Of a stretch of DNA of 64,000 nt, positions 37,283 through 47,983 are shown piece by piece (the stretch's first letter is position 1; each line of letters begins with the position of its first letter). Location of the stretch: contig NC_037093.1 of the NCBI RefSeq assembly GCF_002994745.2, positions 68,343,510 through 68,407,509 of the forward strand, given 5' to 3'. Under the pieces are notes generated by a model. It was not told the origin of the DNA. It ran no database searches and worked only from the letters and a program-made list of their open reading frames with translations. This DNA comes from Rosa chinensis. Lineage: Eukaryota; Streptophyta; Magnoliopsida; Rosales; Rosaceae. A program made the translations under genes and the position numbers.

Positions 37283-38372
37283 GGTGTATTGTACGTGTTC
37301 TATTAGGACTTGCGTACTTGGTTTATATAGAGACTAAGCAGCTTCCGGACCCTAGTATTAATTTCTTGCTGACAATAGAGGGAATTTCTTTGAAAATGGG
37401 CGAGAATTTTTTATGCTTTCAGCATTCTTAAATCTGTGTACTACTTAGGAGGGGGCTATCTGATGAGATGACCATTTCAAGCTCCATATATAGTATATCA
37501 CTCATTAAACCTTTTATATGACTAATTAAGTGAAGTCTAACACTCAACCAATCTTGTACAAATCTTAAGAATAAGAGTAAAACTAAATATATGCATCTAA
37601 AATATAACATTTGACATGATGCTACCGAGTGCTTGACAAATCTTTTTATCATTTACAACGGCCACGAACCGCACCTTCAGTTTAGGTCCGGCTCTCTCTT
37701 TGATTGGCTAGTCAAGACTGGTAGTCATAACCGAAAACATGATCTGATTTTGGCCGTGGATATGAATGGCCGGGGATGTCTAGCTTTGGTCATGGAGATC
37801 TGGTTCTCGCATAAAAAATTCTTCTCGCAAACATGTTGATTCTTAGCAGCTTATTTTAGTTACAACCAAAACTTCAACTTGCTAGAACCGAGTCCATCCC
37901 TATTTGAGAGGTTGTAAACTATCGTCTATTTAGACTTAATCTTAATCTTATTCCCTACCGCTATTGACACTTCTCCGAACATGATAGCAAGATTCAAATT
38001 CATTTTTACACAAACACAAGAATGACACAGAGACTCACGATTACAATGCTAGTAACTCGTTTTTGATATGTCAATACTCTCATATATAGGCTTCTAGTTA
38101 GGTGCTAAGAGTCGGGTCACAAACAAGAGCCTTGTTGGTTTCTTTGTAGCTCTGGGCTGCATTATGATGTGACTTGGCCCAATAAAGGAAAGCGCGAGCT
38201 CTGCATGATTAGTTGAAGGTTTGTTGTATTGAACTTGGAAAATTTATTTGTACAAATGAATGGCATGCACATTGTATTAACAAAGGTCGGGCAGTTGCGT
38301 ATTATCCAAAAACAAGAAGGAAAAAAAGTTAGGCATTGGTCAAATTTATAATTTGGCATGTTTGACATGTTA
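37283..38372. other. Intergenic, ankyrin gene 2 promoter side
   Basis: Short promoter next to 37282, then about 1 kb with no recognisable coding region. Confidence 0.5.
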
Positions 38373-38657
38373 GAGCATCTCCAACAGTGAAGCTATCTTC
38401 ATAGCTAAAAGTAGCTAAAACTGGAATATAGTTAGTTAAATATTGAGTTGTGCTTCAGCAAAATACATAAATCTCAAGTTAAATTGAACTTTTAGTTAAA
38501 TTCTCTCTTCTCTCTAGCTAAATATAGTTAGGTCTTTTAGCTGAAGCTAAATTAAATTTAGCTTTTGTTTAGCTAGTCTGCTGGATATCAAACTCAGCCT
38601 AAAATTAGTTAAATTTCAATTTTTTTTTTTTAAATAAGTATTTTGTTGGAGATGCCC
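38373..38657. mobile_element. MITE with TTA target duplication (Tourist/PIF-like)
   Basis: 285 bp, flanked by TTA (38370-38372 and 38658-38660). Left end GAGCATCTCCAACAG; right end TTGTTGGAGATGCCC. The interior is rich in TTTAGCT/AGCTAAA motifs that can pair across the element. No coding capacity. Confidence 0.85.
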
Positions 38658-39129
38658 TTAGGAATGTCCTAATGTAGGTGTTTTATTTATTTTATCAGTA
38701 ATTGATGACAGTTTAATAAGTCCCCCCCTCCAGAAAAAAAAAAAGTTTAATTTAATAGCTATTTCTATCCAATTACATGTTAGGTTGATTTTCAAACCTT
38801 TGTCAAGGCTGAGCCATGATTACAATTCAAAGATGTACGTGGCTATCAAACATAAAGTAATTGAGAAGTTTCTCTTCTTTAAGCATTAGGCTAGATGAGA
38901 ACATGAATGTTGTTGTGGTTCATTTTAAATTTTTTATTTATTTTATTTTTTATAATGATTTTTCAATTCAAATCCGCACTCATTACACTTTATTTTTCAC
39001 TTTATATTTTCTTCGTTCCAAGTAGGTAGACATTCCGTAACCAATAAAAATTGGGCCAACATCCATCTCACTAAAGATCTCTACTAAGAAGAAGATTTAT
39101 TTTTAGCACTAACCCCGAGAGATTATTCA

Positions 39130-39290
39130 GAGCACCGCCGTGCACTTGCACCAACATAAATTAATGGTTAGATTGCATTAAATACACTTTTTGTTTATTA
39201 AAAATAAAGTTGATAATAAATATCAAGGGTTGAGATTATTTTATAAGGGTTGGGTCACTTACACCGTCGGTGCATAGAATTAGCACTAAC
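39130..39290. repeat. Degenerate MITE-like repeat, copy A
   Basis: Ends with related inverted motifs (GCACCGCCGTGCACTTGCACC left; CTTACACCGTCGGTGCATAG right). The right-end motif recurs near 58425 and 63781, suggesting a dispersed small repeat family. Confidence 0.45.
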
Positions 39291-40043
39291 CCCAATTAAG
39301 GAAAAGATTTTGCAAAGACCAAACAGTCAAACAAACAAATGAAACCCTATGTCCTCGAAATGATGACCGACACGTGTCGACTTTGTGGATCCGCAAAACC
39401 CTCACAAAATTCCATAAATCTTGTCCTCCTCTCACAGTCACAGCTCAATCCCCCTCCCTCACTAATCCTTATGCTCAATCCACTTCGCTTTCTGTGATAC
39501 TCTTCTCTCTCTCTCGTCTCTCCCTCTCTAGGGTTTTTCTTGCTGGGATTGGATCAATCTCCGCCGTCGATTTCTTCTTCTACTGATGAAGCTCTAGAAG
39601 AACACGATGAGATCTGGTGATCTTCTCCTGGTAAGAAGGAACGGTATTCATTGGTCTTTTTACTTCCAGAAATGTTCGACCCATTTATGGTGATCCACGT
39701 ACGAACGTCCCCAATCTGGTTGCGCAAGAGAAAAAAAAACCAGTACCCTGAAAAACCCATATCCAAATTACTAAAACTTTTCGTATCAAAACTCTAATTT
39801 TTCATCTTTTGGGATTTAGAAACAATCTTTGTAAGCTGTAAAGTTCCAATTTTTTTTTACTTCATTTGTGTTTAGCTTTTCTGCTTAATGTCCTGTATCA
39901 GATAGTTGGGGTATTTACTATGCCCCTTTTGTTGAGTTGAGGAGTTGAATTAGTTGGAGTGTTGTACTAATTATTTATTTGTGGAAATCCCTAGTTGGGA
40001 ATAGAGGGGTTTGGTTCTTTAGTTGACTTTCAAGGTGGATAAG

Positions 40044-41096
40044 ATGAGCTTAAGCACGGCCGAGGACGATTCGGCTTCGGAAATTCATATCCCAGCAGAC
40101 ATAGATTGGCATATGCTTGACAAGTCCAAGTTTTTCTTTCTGGGTGCTGCTTTGTTTTCTGGTGTTTCAGCTGCTCTGTATCCAATTGTGGTCTTAAAGA
40201 CTCGCCAGCAGGTTTCCCCTGCTCAAATCTCTAGCTTCAAGATGTCGTATTCCATCATGCAGCACGAGGGTCCTAGAGGGTTTTACAGAGGTTTTGGGAC
40301 CTCTCTGATGGGTACAATTCCAGCTCGAGCTCTCTACATGACAGCTCTTGAAGTTACCAAGAGCAATGTTGGGACTGTGACTGTGAAATTGGGTTTTTCG
40401 GATACCACAGCAATGGCTATAGCTAATGCTGCTGCAGGGTTGAGTTCGGCTATGGCTGCGCAGTTGGTTTGGACCCCAATTGATGTTGTGAGCCAGAGAC
40501 TAATGGTTCAGGGTTGCAGCTACAGCAACAAAAGCACCATCCCCAGTGCGAGTACATGTTCATATCAGTATAGGAATGGTTTTGATGCGTTTAGGAAAAT
40601 TGTAGGTTCAGATGGGTTGAGAGGATTGTACAGGGGATTTGGGATTTCAATATTAACTTATGCACCGTCTAATGCGGTTTGGTGGACATCTTACTCTGTG
40701 GCACACAGACTCATTTGGGGTGGTTTTGGTTGCTACATGTGCAAGAAAGATGAGAATGGCTTAGGCAATGGGTCGCCTTATCTAAAGCCTGATTGCAAGT
40801 CAATGTTGGCAGTTCAGGGGTTGAGTGCAGGCATGGCTAGTGGGGTTTCTGCTTTGATTACTATGCCTTTGGACACCATCAAGACAAGGATGCAAGTTTT
40901 GGATGGAGAAGAAAATGGTCATAGAAGACCATTAACAGTAATGCAGACTGTGAGAAATTTGGTTAGGGAAGGAGGGTTTGGTGCTTGTTACAGAGGACTA
41001 GGGCCAAGGTGGGCTTCAATGGCTATGTCTGCCACGACCATGGTCACTACCTATGAGTTCCTCAAACGGATGTCGACTAAGAACCAGGGGAGCTGA
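40044..41096 (+). CDS. Mitochondrial substrate carrier (SLC25A44-like)
   Basis: Six-helix inner-membrane transporter of 350 residues, single coding exon. Three tandem carrier repeats are visible. Their signatures are PIVVLKTRQQ (repeat 1, with the usual acidic residue replaced by Val), PIDVVSQRLMV (repeat 2) and PLDTIKTRMQV (repeat 3). Other family blocks are GFYRGFGTSLMGTIPARALYM and GLYRGFGISILTYAPSNAVWW. It belongs to the plant group related to animal SLC25A44 (branched-chain amino-acid carrier); the substrate here is not known. The start is the ATG at 40044, because the seven upstream codons in frame begin only with TTG. A CT-rich leader (39505-39535) and a CTG|GTAAGA donor near 39631 suggest an upstream leader exon and a 5'-UTR intron. 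Confidence 0.93.
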   Translation: MSLSTAEDDSASEIHIPADIDWHMLDKSKFFFLGAALFSGVSAALYPIVVLKTRQQVSPAQISSFKMSYSIMQHEGPRGFYRGFGTSLMGTIPARALYMTALEVTKSNVGTVTVKLGFSDTTAMAIANAAAGLSSAMAAQLVWTPIDVVSQRLMVQGCSYSNKSTIPSASTCSYQYRNGFDAFRKIVGSDGLRGLYRGFGISILTYAPSNAVWWTSYSVAHRLIWGGFGCYMCKKDENGLGNGSPYLKPDCKSMLAVQGLSAGMASGVSALITMPLDTIKTRMQVLDGEENGHRRPLTVMQTVRNLVREGGFGACYRGLGPRWASMAMSATTMVTTYEFLKRMSTKNQGS

Positions 41097-42706
41097 TAAG
41101 TCAATTTGGAAAAACACAGAAAGCAGTGGTTTTTCTTTCCTCATCTTTTCGAATCGTTCTTACTTCCTGGCTATATTGGCCAGCCTAGCTATAGTCATCA
41201 TCTCAGATATGTAAATTTTGTATAGTGTAGCACTCTTTAGACTTTCCTCTTCTGCCTCTAATTATATGTATCCTGCATCTTGCTCTTTCATCTATCTTTT
41301 GTCCTAGTATTTTCCAGTTTTCCAAACAGGTCATTGCCTGAAATATCTGGGTTTTTGTAGTCAGCTGGAAAGTGCAAAAGCTCAGTATTGGATAAAGAGA
41401 AAATTGTTAGCCTTAAGCATGTACTTTGGATTACATGCTTTCCTAAGTATATTTGGGTCTCCTTGTCTTCTTGCTCTGAAGGAATCTGGTTGATGTAAGA
41501 CACTTAAAAGTCACTACCTTACTATTGTGGGATGCCCATTATCCAGAAAATTAAAAGAGTTTGTTTTCTGCACAACTTTGAGTAGTGGAATCCAGTGGGT
41601 TGGAAATCAACGGTCGAACACAAGTTCGCAACGTAAACAATTTGCAATCTAATAGCTCCTCTCCCTTACGATTCATAATAATAATTGCATTTAAAATTCT
41701 GGTTAATTTATTCATTGAACGCACCTGTTTTGATTCTCAGACGGAATTAGAAATTGGTGATGACTGATGACAAAGAGACAAACGGCATATGGGCGTGGGA
41801 AGGCTTTCGTTATTTTATTGTAACCGAAAGGGCATCATCTTCCTCTGCATACCCGAAACAGAAAGGGGCAACATGTCCAAAACCAGGGGCCGTTTAGCAA
41901 CAAAATCTATAGGCGGTCCAAAAATCTATGGACCAACAGAGCCGTCCATCGTGCATACCAAACAGTTGGTCTCACATGTGCCACGACCCTCTAATCAAGT
42001 AGCCTTATCCTTGGTTTCTGTCTGAACAGTAAAATGCAGAAGGACCACCTATGGATCAGAACTTGGAATAGATTTAATGGACGAATCCATCACACCTGTG
42101 GATCTGTAATTCACTAAAGTTCTCAAATCTCTATTGGTACCGGGGTAAAAGTGCCCTAGCCTACTAGTAAAATCTCAAATCTCTATTGGTACTGAGTTTT
42201 CTTGACAGAGTAAGGATTCAAGCTAAATCAAAATCCTCAGACCAAAGAGCGAAAACGAAAAAAAAAAAAAAAAAAGCTAAATCAAAATCCAGGAGTAACA
42301 TTCTTTCCTGGATTGAATTACCCCGAAATCCACTTCAGTATTTTTGACCTAACATTCAAAGGGTTCTTATACCGTCTCAAAATCAAATCTAACAGTGGCA
42401 TATGAGAGAAGATGGTGACGAGATTGATAAAATGGACCCATTCATTTATAAACACTAATGAGCTACATTGCTACATTCAGTTCAAGCAGAAAGACAACAA
42501 GTCCCACAATGTCAAGAGGGGAAATGATTTCCAACTTGAAGATAAATATCCTAACACGAGAAATTAAAGAGAATATTTGAAACCTAAACAATATCCCAGA
42601 TGAGTTTTCTAAACTGCAGGGATGAGACCAAGAGATATGAAAACCTGACCTACTAGACAATTAGCACTCACGCATGACAGCACAGAAACAGCCACCTCCG
42701 CAACCA
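41097..42706. other. 3' flanks of the carrier and Alfin-like genes
   Basis: Convergent intergenic/UTR DNA. It contains a direct repeat of CTCAAATCTCTATTGGTAC about 49 bp apart (near 42123 and 42172) and an A tract near 42258. No gene recognised. Confidence 0.5.
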
Positions 42707-45172
42707 TCAAGGTCGGGATCTCTTGTTGCTGCAAGATGGACATTTGTACTGCTTAATATGCTCGGCCCTTGCTGGGGTGATCTTCACACACTTGCCGTGG
42801 AACCACTTCTCACAGACATCGCAGCAAATCCAAAATTCATCAGATGCATAGTTCTCTCCACAAGCCCCACATAGTGTCTCTCCATGCTCATCCTCATCTT
42901 CATCTTCTGTGCCATCCTCATAGTCTTCCCTTGCTTGCATTACCTTTGCATACTTTCCCTGAGACTCAGAACCTCTCTGCATTTGCCAACCCAATATGAA
43001 ATTTAGTTAGCATGTGCCCAGGTAGTTGAGCAACCAAAGATAATATAACCAGTCTATGCAGTCAAGGGTAATTCTTGCATTGTACACATGTAAGAGTGAT
43101 GAACAGTTTCCACATGGATGTCCTAATCCTATGTCATAACAGAACTTCAAAATTTAAGCAGAACCCTTTGAATTTGACGTAGCTTCCATAATTTAGCCAA
43201 CAGCAAACTACTCATAATTTGATTTACATTATGAGATTCAAAAACTAGAAAACTAAGTTGTTCAGACCTTCGAATTTGATTTAGGTTTGTTGCTGCCATG
43301 ATTTGAATTTGTTGACCTCTCCTTTACTTGTTTCTTGGCTGCCCCTGTAACAATCTCGAATATAGTTGGAAGCTCATTTATCATATTAAAAAGGCGTTTC
43401 CTGCAAAGCAGAAACCAACAATATATTGGTAACAGAACTTGAGAAACCAAATATCAAAGAGAAGCAGGAAGAAACTAGAAAACACACGAGAAAATAAAGT
43501 TCAGGTTATGGCTAGCAGACTCTAGGGAGACCAAAGGAAAGGCCACATTCCCTACTGAAGGGTACACTCCCTATCTAGGAACCCAGAACAGTAACTTTAC
43601 TAACCAACAAGGATAATGATTATCCTTGTGATATTCACACACTGATGATGATACGGTACAAAGATGCATACCTATCAGTCTTATCAAATTGAAACCTAGC
43701 ACCGAAGTAAAAGGCCACTGCAAGTAACCATGCATCACTGTGGACAGCAACCAAGGATAACCAGTCTTTTTCTTGCATCCCATCTCTGGCAAAGTTGATA
43801 CCAAGTGCTGGCTCCGGAAGCTCTGGAGGAACCTCCTCTGCAGGCAAATTTACTTCCCACTGCTCGGTTGGAAATCCATATAGGCAAAGATTCTCCTTCT
43901 CTGTTATAAAGATGTTTAAATTGCATGTTCTATTACAGTGGTTCTCAATCTTAATGCATAAAAAAGAAGCACACTTAGGATTAAACTTTATGGCATCATT
44001 AAACACATGCATTCACATATAATTTTCACCAAACTAGGTTACGAAAAAGACTTTTAAGTTCCCAAATAAGAAAAATAGCAAACGCCAACAGTAACCGATT
44101 TGTTTTAAAAAGCTTGATCCTAGCGAATATATACTTGAAACTTGAATGGAACACATAGAATCTAATATAACTTCAAGATATCCGCATCTTCACGGACTAA
44201 GATATATAAATGCATTGTTCAAAGAAGGAAGAAAAAAAATTGCATAGTATCCACGGAAGTCCATAAGTAATTTGCTTGTAACAAACCAAAAATCTCCTCG
44301 TCTTACAAATAGAAACTATGGTCAAACATAACCCAAGACTGTGTTGACAACCCAAAATAAAGGAACAATGCCACTAATTATAACTCTACCAACTCCTTTA
44401 TCTCTAAACGTAACCAAAAACGGGAATGCAACTGTCAACAACAATAAAGGGAAGACCTTGAAACCTAGCAGCTTCAAACATTTAACAGAAATGAAAAGTC
44501 TAATGCAAACAAAAATTACAATTTATAAACTTTTTTTTTTCTTTGGTATTTGCAAATTGCAATTGAGGGGTTGCAATTTATGAAAATTAAAATTTAAGGT
44601 ATAAAGAAAAAATATAATTTCGCTTTGTGCTCAGTGCACGGCTCCGTAAAAGAAAAAAGAAAAAGAAAAAAAAACCATATAAGTTAAAATAGATTATTAA
44701 TACCTTTTTGTATCTGACGAATTATTGAAAGAATCTCTTAGACATGTGTCAGATACACCAGAACTTCTTCCTCTCTTTTTTTTGGTACAACTCATCAACC
44801 AGAATTCACCAAAAAAATAATAATAATAATTTATCCTTACGTAAAAGTTAAAAACACATTTCCATAACCAAAGCGACTGGAATATTTTTCTCAAAAAAAA
44901 AAAAAAAAGACTGGAATAAAATCAAACACTGCAGAAAATGAAAACGAAGAGCCTGACCAGGGTCGCACTGCTGAAAAAACAAGCCGACATCTGCAACCAC
45001 AAAACAAAGCAAGGTAAATTCACACTCAAATTTCCAGAATTTTACAGAAAGCAGTAAAATTTGGGAGAAAATTACCGGTGGTGAGGGCCTTAAGCAAGCC
45101 GGCTCTGCGGCCTTTGAAGTCTCTGAAGACCTCCTCCACCGTCCGGGGATTGTACCCAGCGCCGACTTCCAT
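42707..45172 (-). CDS. AL4: Alfin-like PHD-finger protein
   Basis: Nuclear histone reader of 253 residues. Exons 45076-45172, 44958-44990 (33 nt), 43672-43900, 43268-43400 and 42707-42976 join in frame. The N-terminal Alfin domain starts [19 protein letters not shown] and includes [20 protein letters not shown]. An acidic linker ([14 protein letters not shown]) precedes the C-terminal PHD finger at about residues 200-246, with C4-H-C3 ligands (CGACG, CCDVC, WFHGKC, CPSC). It ends NKRSRP. Alfin-like PHD fingers bind H3K4me3 and recruit chromatin-modifying complexes. The symbol rests on close similarity to AL3/AL4 and on the neighbouring carrier gene, as I recall for At5g26200/26210. The first intron region and 5' leader are purine/AG rich. 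Confidence 0.9.
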
Positions 45173-45259
45173 GGCGTCGGGACAGTTGAGCGATTAAAGA
45201 AGAGACGGAGACTGAGAAAAAGAGGAGGGAAAAGACGGGGAAATATTTGACCTCTCAGT

Positions 45260-45261
<2 letters not shown>

Positions 45262-45294
<33 letters not shown>
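45262..45294. repeat. (AG)n microsatellite upstream of the Alfin-like gene
   Basis: About 16 AG units 90 bp upstream of the ATG, with a second shorter run at about 45311-45328. On the gene strand they form a CT-rich leader/core promoter. Confidence 0.85.
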
Positions 45295-45296
<2 letters not shown>

Positions 45297-45647
45297 TGGG
45301 AGACAATAGACAGAGAGAGAGAGAGAGATGGGTGCGGATTTGAATCGGGAATGAATGGACTAATTAACTGGATTTGATAAAAGGGAGACGAGTCCGAGAG
45401 AAACCTGTGTGATTCGATTCGGCCCAATCGATAGGCTACTTGGATTGAAAAAGCTTTCGCTTCTGAGATCTTGCCACGCTGGCAATTGACAATTAGGCTG
45501 CGTTTGTTTGCCCTGATATAAGAGATGGATATAAAAAAAGAAATTCTCAGTCAAATAAGTTGTCATGTTTGGACGCCCACTTAAGTGTGGGCCGGAAATG
45601 ATTGGAAACAATCAGACTTGGATTATAAATTCTCTTGGAAAGGTATG

Positions 45648-45885
45648 AGAGCAACTGCAACCGTTTCTCCATATTTTGTTTTTTTTCTATTTTAAGGAAA
45701 AATGAGTATCTTTTGCTCCAATAGATTCCCTATAACTATCCTCATTTTAGAGATAGTAAGGAAAGAGAAAATAAAATTTCCTAAATTTATAGAAATCTCT
45801 AAAATTTTAAAGAAGAATTATGGAGAATTTAAAAAATGCTGTAAAGTAGGGAATCTATTAGAGTTGGAGAAGAGAAATTGCTAAG
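45648..45885. mobile_element. Probable MITE related to the 26593 element
   Basis: Left end GAGAGCAACTGCAACCGTTT; right end ATTAGAGTTGGAGAAGAGAA. Inner inverted motifs (CCAATAGATTCCCTATA and GGGAATCTATTAGAG) pair with each other. Similar AT-rich composition to the 26593 element. The target duplication is not clear. Confidence 0.55.
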
Positions 45886-45964
45886 ATAAATCAAATACAA
45901 GCAGTTATCTATGTACTCTCTTCGACCTCATTTACTTGATAACAGCACAATGCAAACGTTGGTG

Positions 45965-46360
45965 AAGGTCTATAGCGGCGGTGCCAGGTAATTGACTCTA
46001 TCGTGGAGCCAATTATTGTAGACTATTCCGACGGGCTCAATGGATTGAAATGCCATTAAAGCAAGCAACGAGGTCAACGCAAAGCAACAAGAGCATGAAG
46101 ATTAGAAAGCCCTTGATGACTCGGTAGAGCAGCAACGAGGCCTAGTCGGCAGGCGAATCAAGCGAGGTGGTTCGCAGTGCGGATAAGGGCGACGAAGGAA
46201 TGGTGACGGAGGTGAAGGAGGCGGCGATTTGATGAAATTTGAGAAGCCATAGCCAAAAGTGCTGGCAAGCTCTCCGGGAGCGGTCTTTGCCAAAGGTCTG
46301 ATCGGCACCGAGGTTGCTGATCTCGACGGTGAGCAAGTGACTGGAAGAATCATCGAGGGA
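45965..46360 (-). pseudogene. Cellulose synthase-like C (CSLC) 5' fragment with stop and frameshift
   Basis: The minus strand reads, in one frame, LTVEISNLGADQTFGKDRSR, then FWLWLLKFHQIAASF, a stop near 46142, then ASLLLYRVIKGFLIFMLLLL and CVDLVA. After a frameshift it reads EPVGIVYNNWLHDRVNYLAP and stops. This order resembles the N-terminal region of CSLC proteins (LLLKAHR block, first membrane helix, W-x8-YLAPPL) upstream of the glycosyltransferase domain, which is absent. Intact CSLC enzymes make the xyloglucan glucan backbone in the Golgi. Broken and truncated, so not functional. Confidence 0.6.
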
Positions 46361-47513
46361 GAGGAGGATGTTATATATATATTTTTTCAATATCCCTTTA
46401 GAAATTCTGCTGCACATAACACTTACAAGATTTGATTACAATAAAATCCAATCCCATCTACTTATCTAATCTAGTCAAGCTCACTAAACGCAACCTTAGA
46501 GTTGGATGATTAGGCTGGTCATGGGCCCAGCTCTAAAAATAGGCAAATTGGATTATTGGAGCGATATACACTGTTACTTTTCCTAGATTCTTGCCCATGA
46601 CAAATTGAGTAGAAGTTTTTCCTTTCTTATTAGAAAGAAATGAGTTAAGGTCTCTTTTGGTTCACGGAAATGAAAGTAATTTCTTTGTCTTTCCCATGGA
46701 AAAGGAAATGAAATTTCTCAAGAACTTTCCATTCTGATGTTAGGTAACATAAGAAAAGTTGTTAAAAAATTTATAAATAATGTAATAAAATAATATATTG
46801 TGAGTAATAAATGCAAAGAAAGAATGGAGGAAAGTGTTTCATTTTTTCCCTCATCCAAACACACTCTTGGGGTTTGAACTTTCCCCCCTTATTTTCTTTT
46901 TCTTCAGGAAAAAATTTCATTTTCTTTTGCATCCCAAATGCAAGGAATGAACAAGTTTCCTTTCCTGACGCTCATTTTCCCCAAACCAAACACGACCTAA
47001 ATTCACGATCTCTCATTTACTATTGGAAGAGTTTCCTTTGATTAAAACATTGCATAATTGTCTCTAATAGGATTTCAAATAATAATAAAATAATAATAAG
47101 GGTTTATATTAAGCAACTTACGAATTATATGCGAAAATAAGCTTTCCTACCATGCATGTCTTTAAAGCTTTTTCAAACCTTTCATTTGTATTAGAGAATC
47201 TTGTTTTTAGTTTCTTGTTTGGAAAGGAAAAAAAAGAGCTACTTTCAAGATCCAACGAATAGTCGAGTGCAATTAGACGATCTAGTCAAGGATCTGAAAA
47301 ACATATTATGCGACTAGATAATACTTCTTAGGTCCTACTACAACCAAGTCATAATATATTTCATCAACCAACAAGTAATATTGATTGGTAAACCATTCTA
47401 GTGCAAACTGTAACTGATTGAAAGATCGGAACTCCTAAAACTTCACCACCATTGAAGCAGTTTCGACGCAGTGACAATCTGGTCAGTCGGTACGGCTCAC
47501 ATGTTTCTTTCAG
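46361..47513. other. Intergenic, nothing recognised
   Basis: AT-rich DNA with poly-T/A tracts and no family match on either strand. Confidence 0.5.
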
Positions 47514-47900
47514 GAGTCAGGACACGGATCATATCCATTGCGCATTGTCACAGAAAGTAACCAAGTATCACTGTAGAGAGCTACCAAGGATAACCACTCC
47601 ATCTTTTGCATCCCATCTCTGGCAAAGTTGATACCAAGTGTTGGTTCTGGAAGCTCTGGAGGAACCTCCTCTGCTGGCAAATTAACTTCCCACTGCTCGC
47701 TTGGAAATCCATAAAGGCAAAGATTCTCCTTCTCTGTTATAAAAGATGTCTAAGCCAACTAGCCAAGCGTGCTATATGACAGCAAAAGAAGCAATCAAGG
47801 TATATGATATAGACAGGATTCCTCAATTTTGATGCATAATTTTAATGCATCAAAGAGAAGCGCACCTGGGACTAAAACTTGGAGAAGAGTGAATCCGTCA
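47514..47900 (-). pseudogene. Partial duplicate of Alfin-like exon 3 and adjoining intron
   Basis: About 200 bp matches exon 3 of the Alfin-like gene (43720-43900): [20 protein letters not shown], then [20 protein letters not shown]. The intron acceptor (AACAG) and nearby intron DNA are also copied (compare 47835-47870 with 43950-43980), so this was a DNA-level duplication, not retroposition. After [10 protein letters not shown] the sequence diverges and stops near 47514; the exon's end and all other exons are missing. Not expected to be functional alone. Confidence 0.85.
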
Positions 47901-47983
47901 TAATCACTCATCACTCAATTGCCTTATAGAACTTCGAGTACCTTTTTGTCACATCATTTACCCTACATTCTTTTCCCACATAA

